This document shows, piece after piece, positions 39,901 through 54,000 of a DNA stretch of 64,000 bases. Each line of letters begins with the position of its first letter. Positions within the stretch are counted from its first letter, which is position 1. Below the pieces are notes generated by a model that was given only the letters and a program-made list of their open reading frames with translations, was not told the DNA's origin and made no database searches. A program made the position numbers and the translations under genes. Source of the DNA: Nephromyces sp. MM_2019 (taxonomy: Eukaryota; Apicomplexa; Aconoidasida; Nephromycida); assembly GCA_015657535.1 (NCBI GenBank), contig JADHZB010001663.1, forward strand, positions 30,091-94,090. Reading direction: 5' to 3'.

Positions 39901-41530
39901 TTAACTTAAGTTTCTTCCTTCTTATGGATGATATACGGGATTATTATTTTGGGCTCGAATGGGTTAACTTGTTACAGCTAGAGCTAGAAAAGAAGGTGTT
40001 TTCTGTAAGACTTAGTAATACAATAGCGGGTGATTATACCAATATCACTTTTGGCCGTGCTATGGCTATGTACTTGCTATTCACAGAGAGCCCTATTGAA
40101 GCTGCTCACTTTCCAGTTCTTTGTGGTGCCGTAAAGGTTGCCCTACCGCAGGCACAAGCTTCGTAGCAATAAGATCCAATGTGTGCTCTTGTTATTTACA
40201 TTCTTTATGGCTGTAGCATCGCTTTTTTTTACAGAATTGCCCACGCTAAGTTCGTTTGCGACCACTTGGTGACAGTGATAATACTCCCTTTGCAAGTTCT
40301 AAATGCTGTAGATCTAAGTATATTGCTCCTTGTGTTTTGCGTGTGCGGATGCTTGATGCACATGTGCCATGTGTGCTTAATACTTGTATATCTAAATGAA
40401 AGTTTGTAAGCTGAGGCTAGCATGCCTTTTCATTTTTGTGTATTACACTTTCTATTTCTCTGCAGATACGAGCCCTTTAGTTTCCAGTTTAAGTAGGTCT
40501 ATTCAACTTTCATCGAAAACCCTCTGGCTTTTTTATTGTGAACATGTTCACGTGCATGCGTATGAACCGCATCAAATAGAGGGTGTGTGAGGCTGTTTGC
40601 AGGTATATATTTTATGAGGATTCCATATGAGCATGAGCACGCATATCATTATATTCCTGTTCCTGCATTTTGCGTGTGTAAAAATCACGGCAATTGAGCA
40701 CTGTTTCCTTCGCTGGTATCCTTTACTGGAAATTAAACCTCCCCTTTATGGTGTGATAGCGTGAGCACAAGTGAGTTTGAGCGTTTATACGAGTAACTTG
40801 GATGTTCTAAAGACGAAGTATATGCAGTCGTTATGGCATGCTTAAGTTACTGTTTGTAGGTCACCCTGACGATTTAGAAAAGTTTTTACCTCGCAAATTT
40901 TTAATAGGCTTGTGATAATCCTATAGGATTTTTGCTCAACTGTTGCATACAAATAGAGAAACAGCGGGGTGACAGTACTTCATATACCGGGCTGCTACTT
41001 TCCAGAAATGGGAGCGCTCTAAGTTACGCATCGGTGCATAATCTACAACTACGTGGAAGATGCGATACGCTACCATATAGATACGAATAGTTGGAAGTAA
41101 AAAAATCACACGTAGTGACCAAAAAAGTGGATATGTTTGGGCACAATAGAGTTTAGATACACCAGAGCAACGATAGTGCGTGCGCGTACATAAAAGAGGG
41201 AGTGTATGGTAGATAGAGTGTGTGTGAGTGAAAGGGTGTGACAGAATGAGAGCATATCCTTGTTTGCTCCTACAATCTTGATATAAGCAAGCGATAATGC
41301 ACTAGGGAAAAAACCTAGGCTTTTGGAAATGTGTTAGAAGAAATTTGTTTGAGGCAAAAATTTATTTAGCAGCACGACTATGCGCCAGTGTTCAAGCGTA
41401 GTCGTTTCAGGGTTGGTAACGCGTGTGTCCAGGTGAGTAAACAACTTCAAGGCGCGTGTATCTTTCAGTTTAGTGAGCTAGGTAACTAGTGTAAGGGAGG
41501 AGCATAGATCAGCAGCTTGTAGGCGACTAG

Positions 41531-41622
41531 GTGAGTAGCTTGAATGCTAGCAGGCGAGTAGCTTGAAGACTACCAGACCAGTAACTGAAAGACCATCAGA
41601 CCAGTAGCTTGAAGGCTAGCAG
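41531..41622. repeat. 23-bp minisatellite, four copies
   Basis: Copies at 41531, 41554, 41577 and 41600. The pattern is xxxAGTAGCTTGAAxGCTAGCAG with a partial fifth. Substitutions only, no length change, so it is an old tandem duplication. Confidence 0.85.
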
Positions 41623-43798
41623 ACTAATAGATTTACCTAGAAAATCTGCACCTACCATCGTTTTTAGTTCTCTGCAGATGTTTCTTGTGTGCGCCCGATA
41701 ATAGTGATACTCCTAGTGATCTTTTCATATGCGAGCACATCGGTAAAGAGGTGCTGCTAAAAAGAACTAGCGATAAGAACAGAGCTGTGCAAGTGGCTTG
41801 CGGAGCTATACCTTAGCCCAATGAATCGCCACGACAGAGAAATGCATATTCTGGACAAGATGAATGAAAATGGGCCTACTAAACATGCACATGTTCTGAC
41901 AATTTGATACGAGAAAAGTGCGTAGCATGTGAGAGTTCCTGCTTCTGGTCATGTAATGAGCTTTGGAGAATTAACGTGGATAAATACATGGTACTAAAAC
42001 TAGGATAAGCTTTATGCATGCCTATGTTGGCCGAATTGCTACATCACCTGGTTTTCGTATACTCAGTCGTCGTGAGCCACTCTTTACGGCATAATGTCTC
42101 GGAGGTTTATAGCTAGGTAGCACTCTTGCTTGGGTGGTTTTCTTTCCTGTACTTTTTCATCAACTACACAAGACTAACACAAGTGATACGGCTGCGAAAG
42201 TAGTGCTGTTTCCATATACCTTTGGAAGAAAGGAAAGCTCTGGTTTTGTTGGTAGCCCTAAGCTCGCTTGTGTCTGAGATGCTAACAGGGCGTAAATGAT
42301 TGACGTAAATAGCTTTGATTTCTTTTGTATGAATAAGGGCATACTTGCTCTATTCCTGATATTAGCAGCTGAGTATGGCTTCCTATTGCGATTAATGATG
42401 TGAAAACATGGCAACCTACCTGGGTTTATTTTTTCACACTATACTTCAGGTGTGCGTAGGGCTGCCGGGGAGCAGCCGTGAGCAGTTCTTCGCATAGTTG
42501 TTTTAAGAATTAAGACCAGCAGAAACATACCGGAGATGATTTAACTTACCGTGTGTGTGGGTGTGTAGACAAAGACGAAGCAAGGCATGCCAAAACGGTT
42601 GGCTGTAAGGGTTTCTATCTTGTGTATATACATGAATTGAATTAAGTTACCAGGAGAGTGTATCACAGCAGGTACTCATTAAAGTTGCAGCACAGATGCT
42701 TATGCTATACAAGCCACCTAGGAGGAATCCCCTAACCTGAGCATATACTTTTTGTGCCTTCATTAGAAACAAAGGCAACCATTTACACTCTACAATACGT
42801 TAACAGCCTAGAGAATGTGCTATTCTGCATGGCACTAAATGGTAGTAGAATAGCCAGCGGGATTAGCCACGTAAGAGACTACAAGTACTTCACTATATAA
42901 CAGGTTATATGTTGCATGCGAGTAGTTATTCAAGGTAATCACAAAACAAGCTGCTCTACGAGAAAAAGTAGAAAAACTACAGAGATACATAACTTCCAAA
43001 AACAGGAAGAGAGTATGTCATCAATTAGTGACCTGAGTGATTGTGTGCACTCCTACGAAACTCTGCCCTATGTGTTTATAGCATGATGTATCGCCGCTAA
43101 AAATATTGAAATAAACTCAGTGATTGAAAGCAAAGGCGATCACTGTGGATATACCGGTGTGTGCAAGATGCAATGGCTTTAACCAGGCTACTTTGATGTG
43201 GAAGAGAGTATCCTGATGTAGGAAAAGAGCTAGCAGATGTTCATTTACTCATATTTGGAGTGGCTCCAAAAATTCGACTTCATTCAAGCTTCTCAAAAGA
43301 TGGATATTTCATGAGAAGGAAGAAATCATAAATTGGTGATTTCATCACCAATCACTTCAAATAAGTATTTCCTACTGGCTTTTTGACGAAAATATCTCGG
43401 CTATTCATTGGGGTTTGGCAAAGTGCTGAATGTTTATGGGAGTTTCCTATAAATGTAATGAGGTTACATTATTTCAGAGATCGTCTGGGGGGGTCTTCCT
43501 GTACCGTTGAAGCAGGAAAAAATAAACTATACAATTGCAGATATACGCACAACAGCCCCGCAATGATCAGAAGCCGAAACTGAAGGAAAAAAGTTGGGTA
43601 TATTTACACACAGAATGCACACACATACGGGAACACACAAGACACCCGCACAATACATAATGTACACAAGACGAAACGGACATACACAATAGGCCCAAAA
43701 ATACATACAATAGACACGCAATAGACACACAATACACAGGCAATACATAAACACTAAAAACACACAATCCACCCACAATACACATACAATCCACACAC

Positions 43799-43890
43799 AA
43801 TACGTACATAATACACGCACACTACACACGCAATACGTACATACTACACGCACACTGCACACGCAATACGTACATACTACACACACACTA
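43799..43890. repeat. 32-33-bp CA-rich tandem repeat, three copies
   Basis: CAATACGTACAT recurs at 43799, 43831 and 43864, each followed by AxTACACGCACACT. It sits at the end of a 300-base CA-rich tract (43590-43900). The long minus-strand Cys/Val-rich frame across it is only the translation of this repeat. Confidence 0.8.
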
Positions 43891-44163
43891 CACATATGTA
43901 AATATATCCGCAAGGATAAATTTTTGTATTATTCACTATCCAAGTTTTCTCAGCAAGAATTACTCTTGGCGTGCGAATTAATATAAAAAATAGTGGAAAT
44001 TAACATCATCTCCTTTAGGTCCCGTCGTATGATACTAAATTCAAAGAAAACTACAATTTCTCCTCTATTAGCTCTTATAGCTTCTAAATCAAGCGTAATA
44101 GCACATGCAAACAAGCGGAATGGCGCATACAAAACGCTTTACTAAGCAAAGCCTTTTACTCAG

Positions 44164-44306
44164 TCAAAGAGGAGAACTCCCCCATCTTCGCGTGTATGTA
44201 CACCGGAATGAAGCTTCAAAAAGAGGCCAATGAAGGCGTTTTATTGATGATGCTGCAACACTCTCTTCAGGGTTGCATAGTTATGGAGAAATCCCTTGCC
44301 TTAAAG
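44164..44306 (+). CDS. Candidate internal exon of an unknown plus-strand gene
   Basis: Flanked by CCTTTTACTCAG on the left and AAAG|GTTAGC on the right, with an open frame for 47 codons ending in phase 0. It encodes KEENSPIFACMYTGMKLQKE and then a helix-like stretch ending SLALK. No family recognised. Downstream, at 44477-44544, the bases after AAAAAATCAG can encode SSPPEKKFRTHSKEH to a TAA, a possible terminal exon. Faces the 3' end of the GH35 gene (convergent). Confidence 0.3.
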
Positions 44307-45068
44307 GTTAGCATAGAGGGTATTACTTTACACATGGGTAGGAGGGATAAACCAACGAAAACCAGCCCTCCAAAAGCTCAAAAAGAATAGGAATAGTCAG
44401 GGAACAGCATCCTGTAGGAATCTCCGAAAAATATCTAGCACAAGGATTGTACTAACCTGTGCTAGTGCAAAAAAAATCAGCAGAAAGCTCACCACCTGAG
44501 AAGAAATTTCGCACACACAGCAAGGAGCATGATTCTATTCAAAATTAAACGAAAGAATCATCCCATGAATATGCAGCGACGGGGATGCAAACACGCCAAA
44601 ATTTCATCTAGGGATTGCTCACACACATTGTAACGACATCATGATATTAAAATTAGACAGTAAATTTATTCAGAAATTGCACACACAAAAAACAAATTCA
44701 AGGCTACTAATGTACGTCAGAGTCAGAAGCACTTTTATAAAGCAGCGCGCACATAGAATAAAGAGCAGCGCCTGCATACCCTCAAGCAACAAGTAGTGAA
44801 TCGTCTAGTGTGATTTTGTGCTATTTCAAGTTTCAAAAAGCGTATGTGTGTGTGGGTGTGCGTGTGTGCTTTGCCAGTATCTGTTTTGGTGTGTGTATGT
44901 GTTTTTTGATGTGTGTTTCATGTGGATGCGTGTGCTTTGTTGTGTATGTGAACAAATTCTCCGTCACGCACTATCATATGACTGCACAAATACAATAAAT
45001 AGGCAATTGCACTTGTTTTTGCAGATAAGCTAGAAAAAGTCTTCAAGCAAACACACGCATACACATAC

Positions 45069-48000
45069 CCATAGAACTCTGCGCTTAGATTTATCGCTCT
45101 TCTGCTGCCTAGAAGAAAGCCTTTTATCGCATAAAAGCTGCTCTGATGAGCTTGGAAGTTGGCCTTTACCTAAGAAGATACGGAAGAAGCTGCAAAAGCT
45201 TACGAAACAATGCAGCCATGAGAGCAAAAGTAAGCTGATACATAAGCAAGCGCATAAACACATAAGAAGCAGATATACAGTTGAACAGGAGTCCAAACAT
45301 TAGGTAGCACTTAGGGTCAAAACAAAACTGGCTCATAAGCATACACAGGGGCAAACGTACATATATAGCAATCTACAGGGAAACTCAAACACGCAGGAGC
45401 ACACAGAAACACACGTACCGAGAGAAAAAAAATACACGCACACACACAGAAACACAAGAAAAAGTGCACAAGCACACCCCACACACACGAACCCACACAC
45501 ATAAAATGTCTACACACACTAGCACACACACCCAAAAAATTCGTAAAGACAGCACCACTGAGAAGTAAGGTTTTACCAGGACCTGGTAAGAAGCCTGTGG
45601 GGGGGTTTTCAATGTATCCTTCATCTTCTGCTTCCTCACCAAAAATCATACTTTTGAATAGAATTTCATCATTTTTGCTAAAACTCTCAATAAGAAGAAG
45701 AACTTCATTGCTTCCAGACTTTATCCTGATATAACACACGAAAAATCTGCCGAATAATACGCGATTCGCACATGATTAAACAAGGATTATTTAAGTGTAT
45801 GTGCGTGGAAAGCATTTTGAACCTTATAAGGATTAGTATAGAGAAAAGTATATGTGGAAAGCATGTGACACCTTATGAAGCTGAATTTAGAGAAGTACGT
45901 ACGTGGAAAGCGAACGCACACAATCAGGCTTCCAAAAAGGCTGCTATGCTACACTAGGACACACAAACCGCCACATATAATGCAATGCATCCGTACTATC
46001 ACCCAAATATTTCAGGATAATATCCTGTATTCACAGGGAGACACAATCATAGTTGCAATAACAGTTAGCCACACATACACACACCAATTACACACGCAGC
46101 TGTAGAAAAACACACAATCCCAATCGAAAACAAAAAAGCGAAAAAACCCAATTATACGCACACTCGATCAAATACACATCCAATAATATATAAACATAGA
46201 TGCAATTGTATAAACTCAAGCGCCCAAAAATACTCAATCACGCTCAACCATAAAATACTCACTAAATCAAACCCAACGATCTACACACACCTACTCCATT
46301 GCACCAAATCACACCCACACACTCGCCCACTTAATCAAACCTAGCCACACACACACACTCAATGACACCCACACGTACACACACACTCTAAAAGTACTAA
46401 AAATCCTAAAATGTACACAAATAAAATAGAATCTCGCAAGAAGCCAAGCAAATCGCAAATTTCACACTTTTCACTATGCTAGATATAATAAAAGTGTTTG
46501 ATGAAGGAGATTAACTCTCAAAGAGGCGAGCGAATATAAGTTGCTCATTCGCATGAAAGTATGCTGAAAATGCTAGCTTTAACACACAAGGAGAAGATTC
46601 ATCTTCTTTTCAAGAATAAAAAAATGGAGAAAAAGACAAATTCACCATCTATTTGGTAGCTTAATCCAACGCTGATATTCCTCCTCTTCTTTTTTTGGAG
46701 ATTCTCTTGGTATCTCAAGAAATGTATCTAAAAAAAAGAAACAAAACTGAGTGCTTTTAAGCGCTCTAAACTTCTTTAACACTAGAAAGCCGGGGCCAGG
46801 CATAAACAGTTGTACGTACACACACACTACACTAAAAAAACCACAAGAAAAGTACAGCAACCATGAAACGGACAGAAAAACACCCAAAAACCACGCCAAA
46901 AAAAACACACACAAGCAACCACAAAACACACGGCAAAATACACACAAAAGCCCCCACATATTAAGGAAACCCTGCGAACTTACCAAGCTTATGATAATTC
47001 AAGAAAATCGAAACTAGTATAGGTTTCCTAGCAGAAAAAGATGACCAAGAGGAGGAAAATTCATCAAGTTTAAGGGAATTCTTGAAGAATGATGAGAAAG
47101 TTAGAGAGTAGCGAGAAAAGCAGGGAAAAGGCAGGAAAGTAGATTTTTCACCTCCTCCTGCTCCTCCCTTATAGAAAACATCATCAGATCCGCAAAAAAC
47201 CCCCAGATCATAGTAATGTCTATACCTGCAAACGAAAAAGAAGCTCATTCTTAGTAGTTTCTACCTCGAAGCTAAAAATTGAGGTATAGCAAGCCTCAAC
47301 GAAGAATGCTAAAGAAAAACCAGTGAAAAACACGGCGTTACACCAGATTTGCTACATCTTAATAACAAAAAACACACAAAATAGACATGCGCAGTACACA
47401 CAAAAAACATACATACACACACACAAGCGCACACAGAAAAAAAAACAGAACAAAAGCACTCAAGCATCATTACCAGGTCCTGAAAGATACCTTATTGACA
47501 TCTTCTTCATCTGCATAACCTACTCTTTGAAGATTCTTGGCATGATTCCCAATGCTTGGTGTATTGAAGTCCGGAGATGAGTGTACGTACACCGGAGGAA
47601 TCACATTATTTGGCGTGTATATAGATGATGCAATGCTCGATGAAGATGAGAAGACTGTAGATGTAATCCCATGCTCCGTGAGCTGCGTGAAATCTGCAAA
47701 ACAGTAAGAATTAAAAAAAAATAAGCAAAAAGTGTGTGTGTGTGAAAATTGTTGAAATGAGTTATTATAACGCCATGTAAATGCTTTCAAACGCTCAGTT
47801 CAAAGTGCGTGTGTTGAGCTTCAGAGAAAAATTTTTTTTCTCTGAAGAGGCTATGAATATAAAGCCTTGAAGATGGTAGCTCCAGCCTATACTTTTCACA
47901 AGCACGCACACATGAACTCTACACACTTAAAGCAAGTAGATGGGAGTAAACACCCATGCATATTCACCTGCATTCGCTCAGACACGTCCTTAAAAGCAAG

Positions 48001-51000
48001 AAATCATGAAATTATCACACACAGCTGTATGACCCACGTGCTTACCGCAATACTAGTCATAAAACTGATAGTTTGATTGGGCTGCGCACACGTGCATCCA
48101 AACACACATAGAGCCATGCGCAGCGAAATAAACACGGATATACAGTCAAACACACACGCGAACGCAGCCAAAAACGAGCATATATAACCAAACACACGAA
48201 TATGCATCCCGAACATACAAATAACTTGCAGATCCACACACACAACTACACCTACACACATGCAAATACCCATAAACACGGCGACAGATTCTGCCCCCCA
48301 CACACACTCATATTCCCCCAGAGTCAGCGACGAAACTATAGCTTCACAGTCCCCCAATCTTCACACTCACCATATATCCTCCATGAGCACACGAATTTCC
48401 ACACACAAAACTAATTTAGAAATTATAGAGCTTTATTTTATTGTCTATTAAAGTTCAAAAACCTGCACAAACACACCCAGCACACACTCGTAACCTCTAC
48501 ACACACATACCCTCCATACATACAATTTGAGCGCACGCACTTTCCACACACATACGAATTCTTCACACACAGCCTCCGCACACGTTTAACCTTCACACAC
48601 ACCCACCACACACACAATCCACACACGCTTACAATTCTCTGCGTTTCCCAAGGGTTGAGCTGCAGTATGAATCCAGAACTTCTCCAAGGGTAACGATCCC
48701 AACACCGCATAGTTTCTGCTTATAACATAGAGTGGACGAAGATTCTGCGTGTTCGCTGCTTCACTGAGAACATCAGCAAAGTTAATGAGAAGATCTATTT
48801 CAAGAGGGTTAGCTACGTTCCACTCTTTCATAAGACTTATAGGTAAAATTCGCTGTCTAAGCTTTCCAAGAAGAAGGAAAGAGAGTTTTTTGTAGGCTAA
48901 GAGAGATTTTGGCAGCTTTAAGTATATCGAACATTGTGAAGAGGCGCTTAAATGGCCTTGAAATTGAGTGTGTGTACGAAGCTCTGAAGTAGTATGAGTA
49001 AGAGGGAGCTTGGAGGTAGGGAGAGGCTGCTTATCATAAGAAGAAGAAGAAGAAGTTGAGTAAGGTGGTTTAACGTGAAGTAGATGTGGAGTCTCTTGAA
49101 TAGGTGAATCTGGAGAAGATGAAGAAGTAGAAGGAGCAAAATTTGATGAAGAAGAAGGCGAAAAAAAAGCAGAAGAAGAAGAAGAAGAAGAAGTTGAAGG
49201 AGAGGATTCCGACGAAGAAAAACAAGAGGAAAACGAAGGGAAACACGAGGAAAAAGATTCCAACGAAGGAGAAGAAGGAGCTTCAACTAAAGCTACATCT
49301 AATGCAGGATCCACCAAAAAATTGCATGTAGAAGGACTTATTGAAGAGGAAGTAACGCCTGAGAAACTAGGAGTAGAATCCACCAAAGCAATAGAAGCAA
49401 CATCAGAATTACTAGAAGCCCTTCTATGCGTGCTGATTGCCGTTTTTTTTCCACACTTTGAGTTCAAAACTGTGTGTGCGTATTGAATTCCGGGCTTGAT
49501 ATCGCCAGGAGCGCTACCATATGCATCAAAGTACCAGTCTGAAGCATTCTCAACCCTAAAAGCTCCATCGCCATAGCCTGAAAACCCCAAGAAACGAGGA
49601 AAAGCCCTCTTATTCTTGGGAAAAGTTGATGAAACTTCATCTCTCTCCATTAACAGCCCTCTGTCACCCTTTGAGGCGGAGATATCAACGGGAAGAAGGA
49701 GTGGGGCCACTCTATTTCTAGCAAAATCTTCAATTACCAGCTTCTGTGGTGCCCTAAGCTCTCCATCTTCTTTTAGTGAGTAATCTTCAACCATTTGGGT
49801 GTGAGGATGCGTTGAATAAGCTTCCTCTCTACTCGTTTCACTCAAAATTTTGCCGTCAAAAACTAGCCTGAAGATCTTCAAAATCCTCATTTTCAATGTT
49901 TTTCTCGTATAATCAAAGGAATCCCCTTCAGGAGATACTATCAACCCCCCCACTACCTCCAGCGTTTTTCTAAGCTTCGCAGCGAACTTCTGCACACCCT
50001 TCAATAGAGAGAGAATTACCGGATGCTGATGTATCGTGAGAAGCCTTATCTCCCTCTTTTTCAAGCTTTCCAGCAGCAAAAAAAAGCTATCAAAACCCCT
50101 CCTTCTTAGTTTCTCACTTCTCAAAGCACCGAAGCCTCCTCCAGATGCTGAAAAATCAGGAACAAAAACATGATTTTCACCTGCTTCTTCATCGTCTCTA
50201 CTAGTTGTTTTTCTAGCAAATGCATCAGTATCTTTTGCAGTATGAGCACCATACACACAGCTCAAGAAGCTATCGTTAAAGGTTTGAGGAAGACGAAAAA
50301 ATTGAAGAAAAAAGTTGCTATCCTCTGCAAAAGGAAGAGATTCTCTCTTCGAATGAAGGTTAGTGTAGGCTGCATCTGATGGGAGGAGGAGATCACACAC
50401 ACTTGTAATACGGGTTGAAGATGCTGAGCCCGCCGTGCTCATAGTAGCGTACTTGCACATTAGTTGGATGAGAAGCCTCCAAACTTTTTCTTCACTGAGC
50501 AACTTATCGTTAGGTACAAGAGAGGAAGCACATATATATACTCTTAATAGGGTGAGATCCTTCCCACACTCATTCATGAGGTGTGCAGGTACACAAGAGC
50601 CTGAAGGAGATGACAGCGACATTGAAGAGATGAGGTGTGGGAGAAGAGTGTGTGTGTGCGCATTGACGCGATTTCTAAGTCCTGGTGGAAGCAGTGAGAT
50701 TAGCAGGGAATTGAGAGAAGAGCCTAAATCTGGTGGTAGTTCCTCTGGTCGGGGATGAATCTTGTGTTGTGTGTGTGTTGCAAGCTGTCTCGAGGAACTT
50801 GCTTGGCCCGGTGGATGATGAATCCCATCTTGTGTGTGCATTTCAAGAGGCCTGGAGTAGCTGTGTGTTGCTGAATGTATTGAGCTAGCATTGCTATATA
50901 GTAACAAGCAATAACGCCTCAGCTGCAGCAAAAGGGGAAGAGCATACTGCCAAATATTTCGGAAGCAATTTGCACGGTGTGTGAGCCTGTGAGAGTGTGT

Positions 51001-54000
51001 GTACGAGAGGCAGTGATGCTCATCTCCAGCTGATACGTTCTCATCAACAGCTGTAACAGCACCTTTTGAATCGCCAGAAACTCTCTGTACTGCATGCTCA
51101 GTGTAAGCCTGAGAAAGCTGAGGGAAGCGTTTAGAGCTTTTAGGAAAATCTGCGAATGCATTGGATTCTTCCTCATTGTTTTGCATATCTTTCGCTACAC
51201 CTAAGAAGCAGTCTCCATATGCATGCTTAGAAGCCTTTTCTTCTTCTTTCCAATCAGGTTGCTTGCTTTCTCTCCAAACATCTTCTTGCTCATCTCTCAA
51301 AACGTATGTATCCACTTTAGCTACTTCTTTGTCATTTCTCCAGTCGTCTTCATCGTCTTCATCACCACCGCCTCCTATCTCACCTCCCCAAGTGTGTGTA
51401 TTCCCTTCGCTTCCTCCCCCACAACCGCTTCCCTCCTCATCTCTCAAATCGTCTTCATCATTCTCTTCATCCAGAAAACCAACGTCAAAAGTAGTAAATT
51501 CCATCAAATCAGCGAAATCTTCATCCAGAAAAGTCGCCAGTTTCGCTACTGAGAAACGCGTGGTGAGCTCTAACATCCCAGAATCCTCTGAAGAAGTAGG
51601 AATCAATTTCTTCTTCATAGAAAACATCATTTTCCCACTTTTATCTACATTAGAAGAAAAAAGACTAGGCTCAATCTTCGCCCGATTAAAGCTTGTAGAA
51701 TTGAAAAAAGAGGAAGGTTTTTCCTCTTCAACGAAAGCAGCTACTCCCTCCTCCACACTCTTTTTCCATGCATTTCGTCTTTCTTTGAGGTTTTTTTTTG
51801 CCTTCAGTCTGTCATTCTTCTTCCTGCTCATACCACCTCCTTCCACTCCCCTTTTATTCATTATCTTCTTATTTCCATCCTCCGAAACAACTTCATTCAT
51901 CAGCTTTGATGAATCTACAAAGCAAATCGCATGCTCTAGAGTTCCCACTTCTTCTTCTTCTGTAGAAGAATCTGCATTAGAGGGAGAAAGAGACTGTATG
52001 AATGCGCGTATATCCTTCAAAGCGTTGAAATCTAGGGAGTCTACGTTAAGCGAATACCTGAGGGGAAAGAATTACGAGGACTGGCGGGGGGTGAGTGGGG
52101 GAGTGAGTGAGGGGGGTAGCAGTAAGCCGGTGAGTGGAGGGGTGAGTGGAGGGGGTAGCAGTTAGAGAAATAACGCCGAAGAAATTCAAAGGGAAAGAGC
52201 GAAAACTCAATAAGAGTGACTTTAGGGGTGATGGCCTTTTGAGGGGAGGAGTAAGGGAGTGGTTTCACGATTGTGGGCGGGGTTAGAGTAGTCAGGCTGA
52301 TACGAAGGGTGTTGGTATGGCATTTACAGGTGAGGGGGTTAAGGGGGAAGGTTTGAGGTGTCAGTTATTCGAGGCGAACCATTAAACACAAAATAAGAGG
52401 CAGTTGGGAAGGTTTTATCTCCTTACAGAAGACTGATGCTTGTGTGTGTTATTCTAAACGAGATATTTGCAGTAGAGTCACACACTCACCACACACACGA
52501 ATACACCCACACACAGACAGATATATACACACATAAGAACACACGCACACACTCATACACGCATACACACCCATACACATACAAAAATAGCAAGAAGCGT
52601 GAAATTCGCTTGTAAATACTTCTGACTGTGTTGTGAATGCATACTTGCATCCTTAGGCTTATCACGCGGAATAAGCATGCACACACACATACCAAAAAGG
52701 ATCCTGCTGCGTTGAAGCTTGGAAATTTCCTGAGTAGCCTGAATCATCGCCAAAAAAGTAAAATTCATCGTTTTCTGCTTGATTCGTAGTCAAATTCCCT
52801 GCAGAATGCACGAAATTTGAAGAAGAAGAAGAAGAAGAGGGAAATGCCGTACTTTCGCAGTAAATTGGCAGATCCCTAAGGAGAAACGTTTTTGCCTGCA
52901 TTAAAGCACAAAAAGCTGCTGTTTCTACTGTGGAGAAAGGTAGAAAATATTTGCAAAACTATGGAATCGATAAAGCCTCTTCAAGGACATGTGCATGTGT
53001 GTGTGTTGCTTTGATATTTAGAAGAAATCTACTAGCATTTCAAGTGAAGTAGGTAGAACAGGTATAGAGGCACGAAAGAAAGAGCAGAAATCGAGGAAAG
53101 TTTTGCTGTGAAACGACAGAAAACGGTGTTTTTGTAGACAAAAAATATACCCGAGAAAAATAGCGATAAGGGAACACACACACAAAAATATAGAGCATGA
53201 CAGAGGAACACATGCCATATATAGTACGAGATAGACACAAAAAAATCTACACACACATAATAGGATACATAAGCCCACACGCACGCACACACAAATCAAC
53301 ACAAACACCCGCAAATATACACACACACACATACTACTGCTCTTCAACACCCCAGTATATCCCAAGAAAACAGCTTCTCGCTACAGGGCGCAAACATCAG
53401 CCAACAACCTCGCTTTAATCCTCATACTAGCAAACACCAGAAAAGCTACCTGAAGACCCGGTAGTAGAGCTCTTCCACCATGCTGAAGCCAAGAAGATAA
53501 CAGACACAAGGCATTTTCTTTCTGGTGCTTCACATCTTCATCAGATGAGGAACTAAGCAAGTCATGAAGATTCCTAAAAAAAAGGATTTTATCGTAATTT
53601 TTAGGCAAATTCGGAGGAAACAAAAGAATTTTTCCCTCCTCTTCAATCAGCAGACTTTCATCCATCTTCAAGCTTGAAATCTCGTCGATTTTCTCGATTT
53701 TCCTGGTAAAAAAAGGAATGTGGATCGCTATTTGTGAATAGAACAGACTGTCGAATAAGCAATAGTGTGAAGCAGGCTGTATGTACACTCGTTTATGCAG
53801 CGATTTTCAGAGAAAAAAGAGAGGAAAAACTATGTTTAGGGGGAATTTTAGGCTTGAAAAGCAGCAGTGTTGGCCAGAGTGGAGAGAAGGCCAAACAAGA
53901 AAAATTTTGCAGAGGGAAGCGTACGACACACACATAGAAGCAAAATGAAGAACACGAAGATATACTAGGAAGGGTAAACACGCAGGGTGAAAAACATTGA

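Larger units (their letters stand above)
36984..44163. other. Gene-poor 7 kb stretch
   Basis: I cannot support a gene here. Short frames with plausible amino-acid composition but no family match: minus 38689-38465 (contains GRGYLEIGRVVIKYTQEII, preceded by a TTTTCTTAG acceptor) and plus 39924-40166 (GLEWVNLLQLELEKK, then a stretch rich in Ala/Leu). Other content is short TG runs (41160-41250), a 23-bp minisatellite and a CA-rich array, both listed separately. Confidence 0.4.

Noticed and set aside
43527..43913. Cys/Val-rich minus-strand frame that resembles a cysteine-rich secreted protein
   Set aside because: Pure translation of a CA-rich repeat; similar frames appear wherever CA repeats occur (48.0, 52.5, 54.7, 60.2 and 61.3 kb).
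51161..52165. Plus-strand 334-codon Ser/Phe-rich frame
   Set aside because: It is the antisense of the acidic part of the GH35-like 3.4-kb exon, which has consistent splice phases at both ends.
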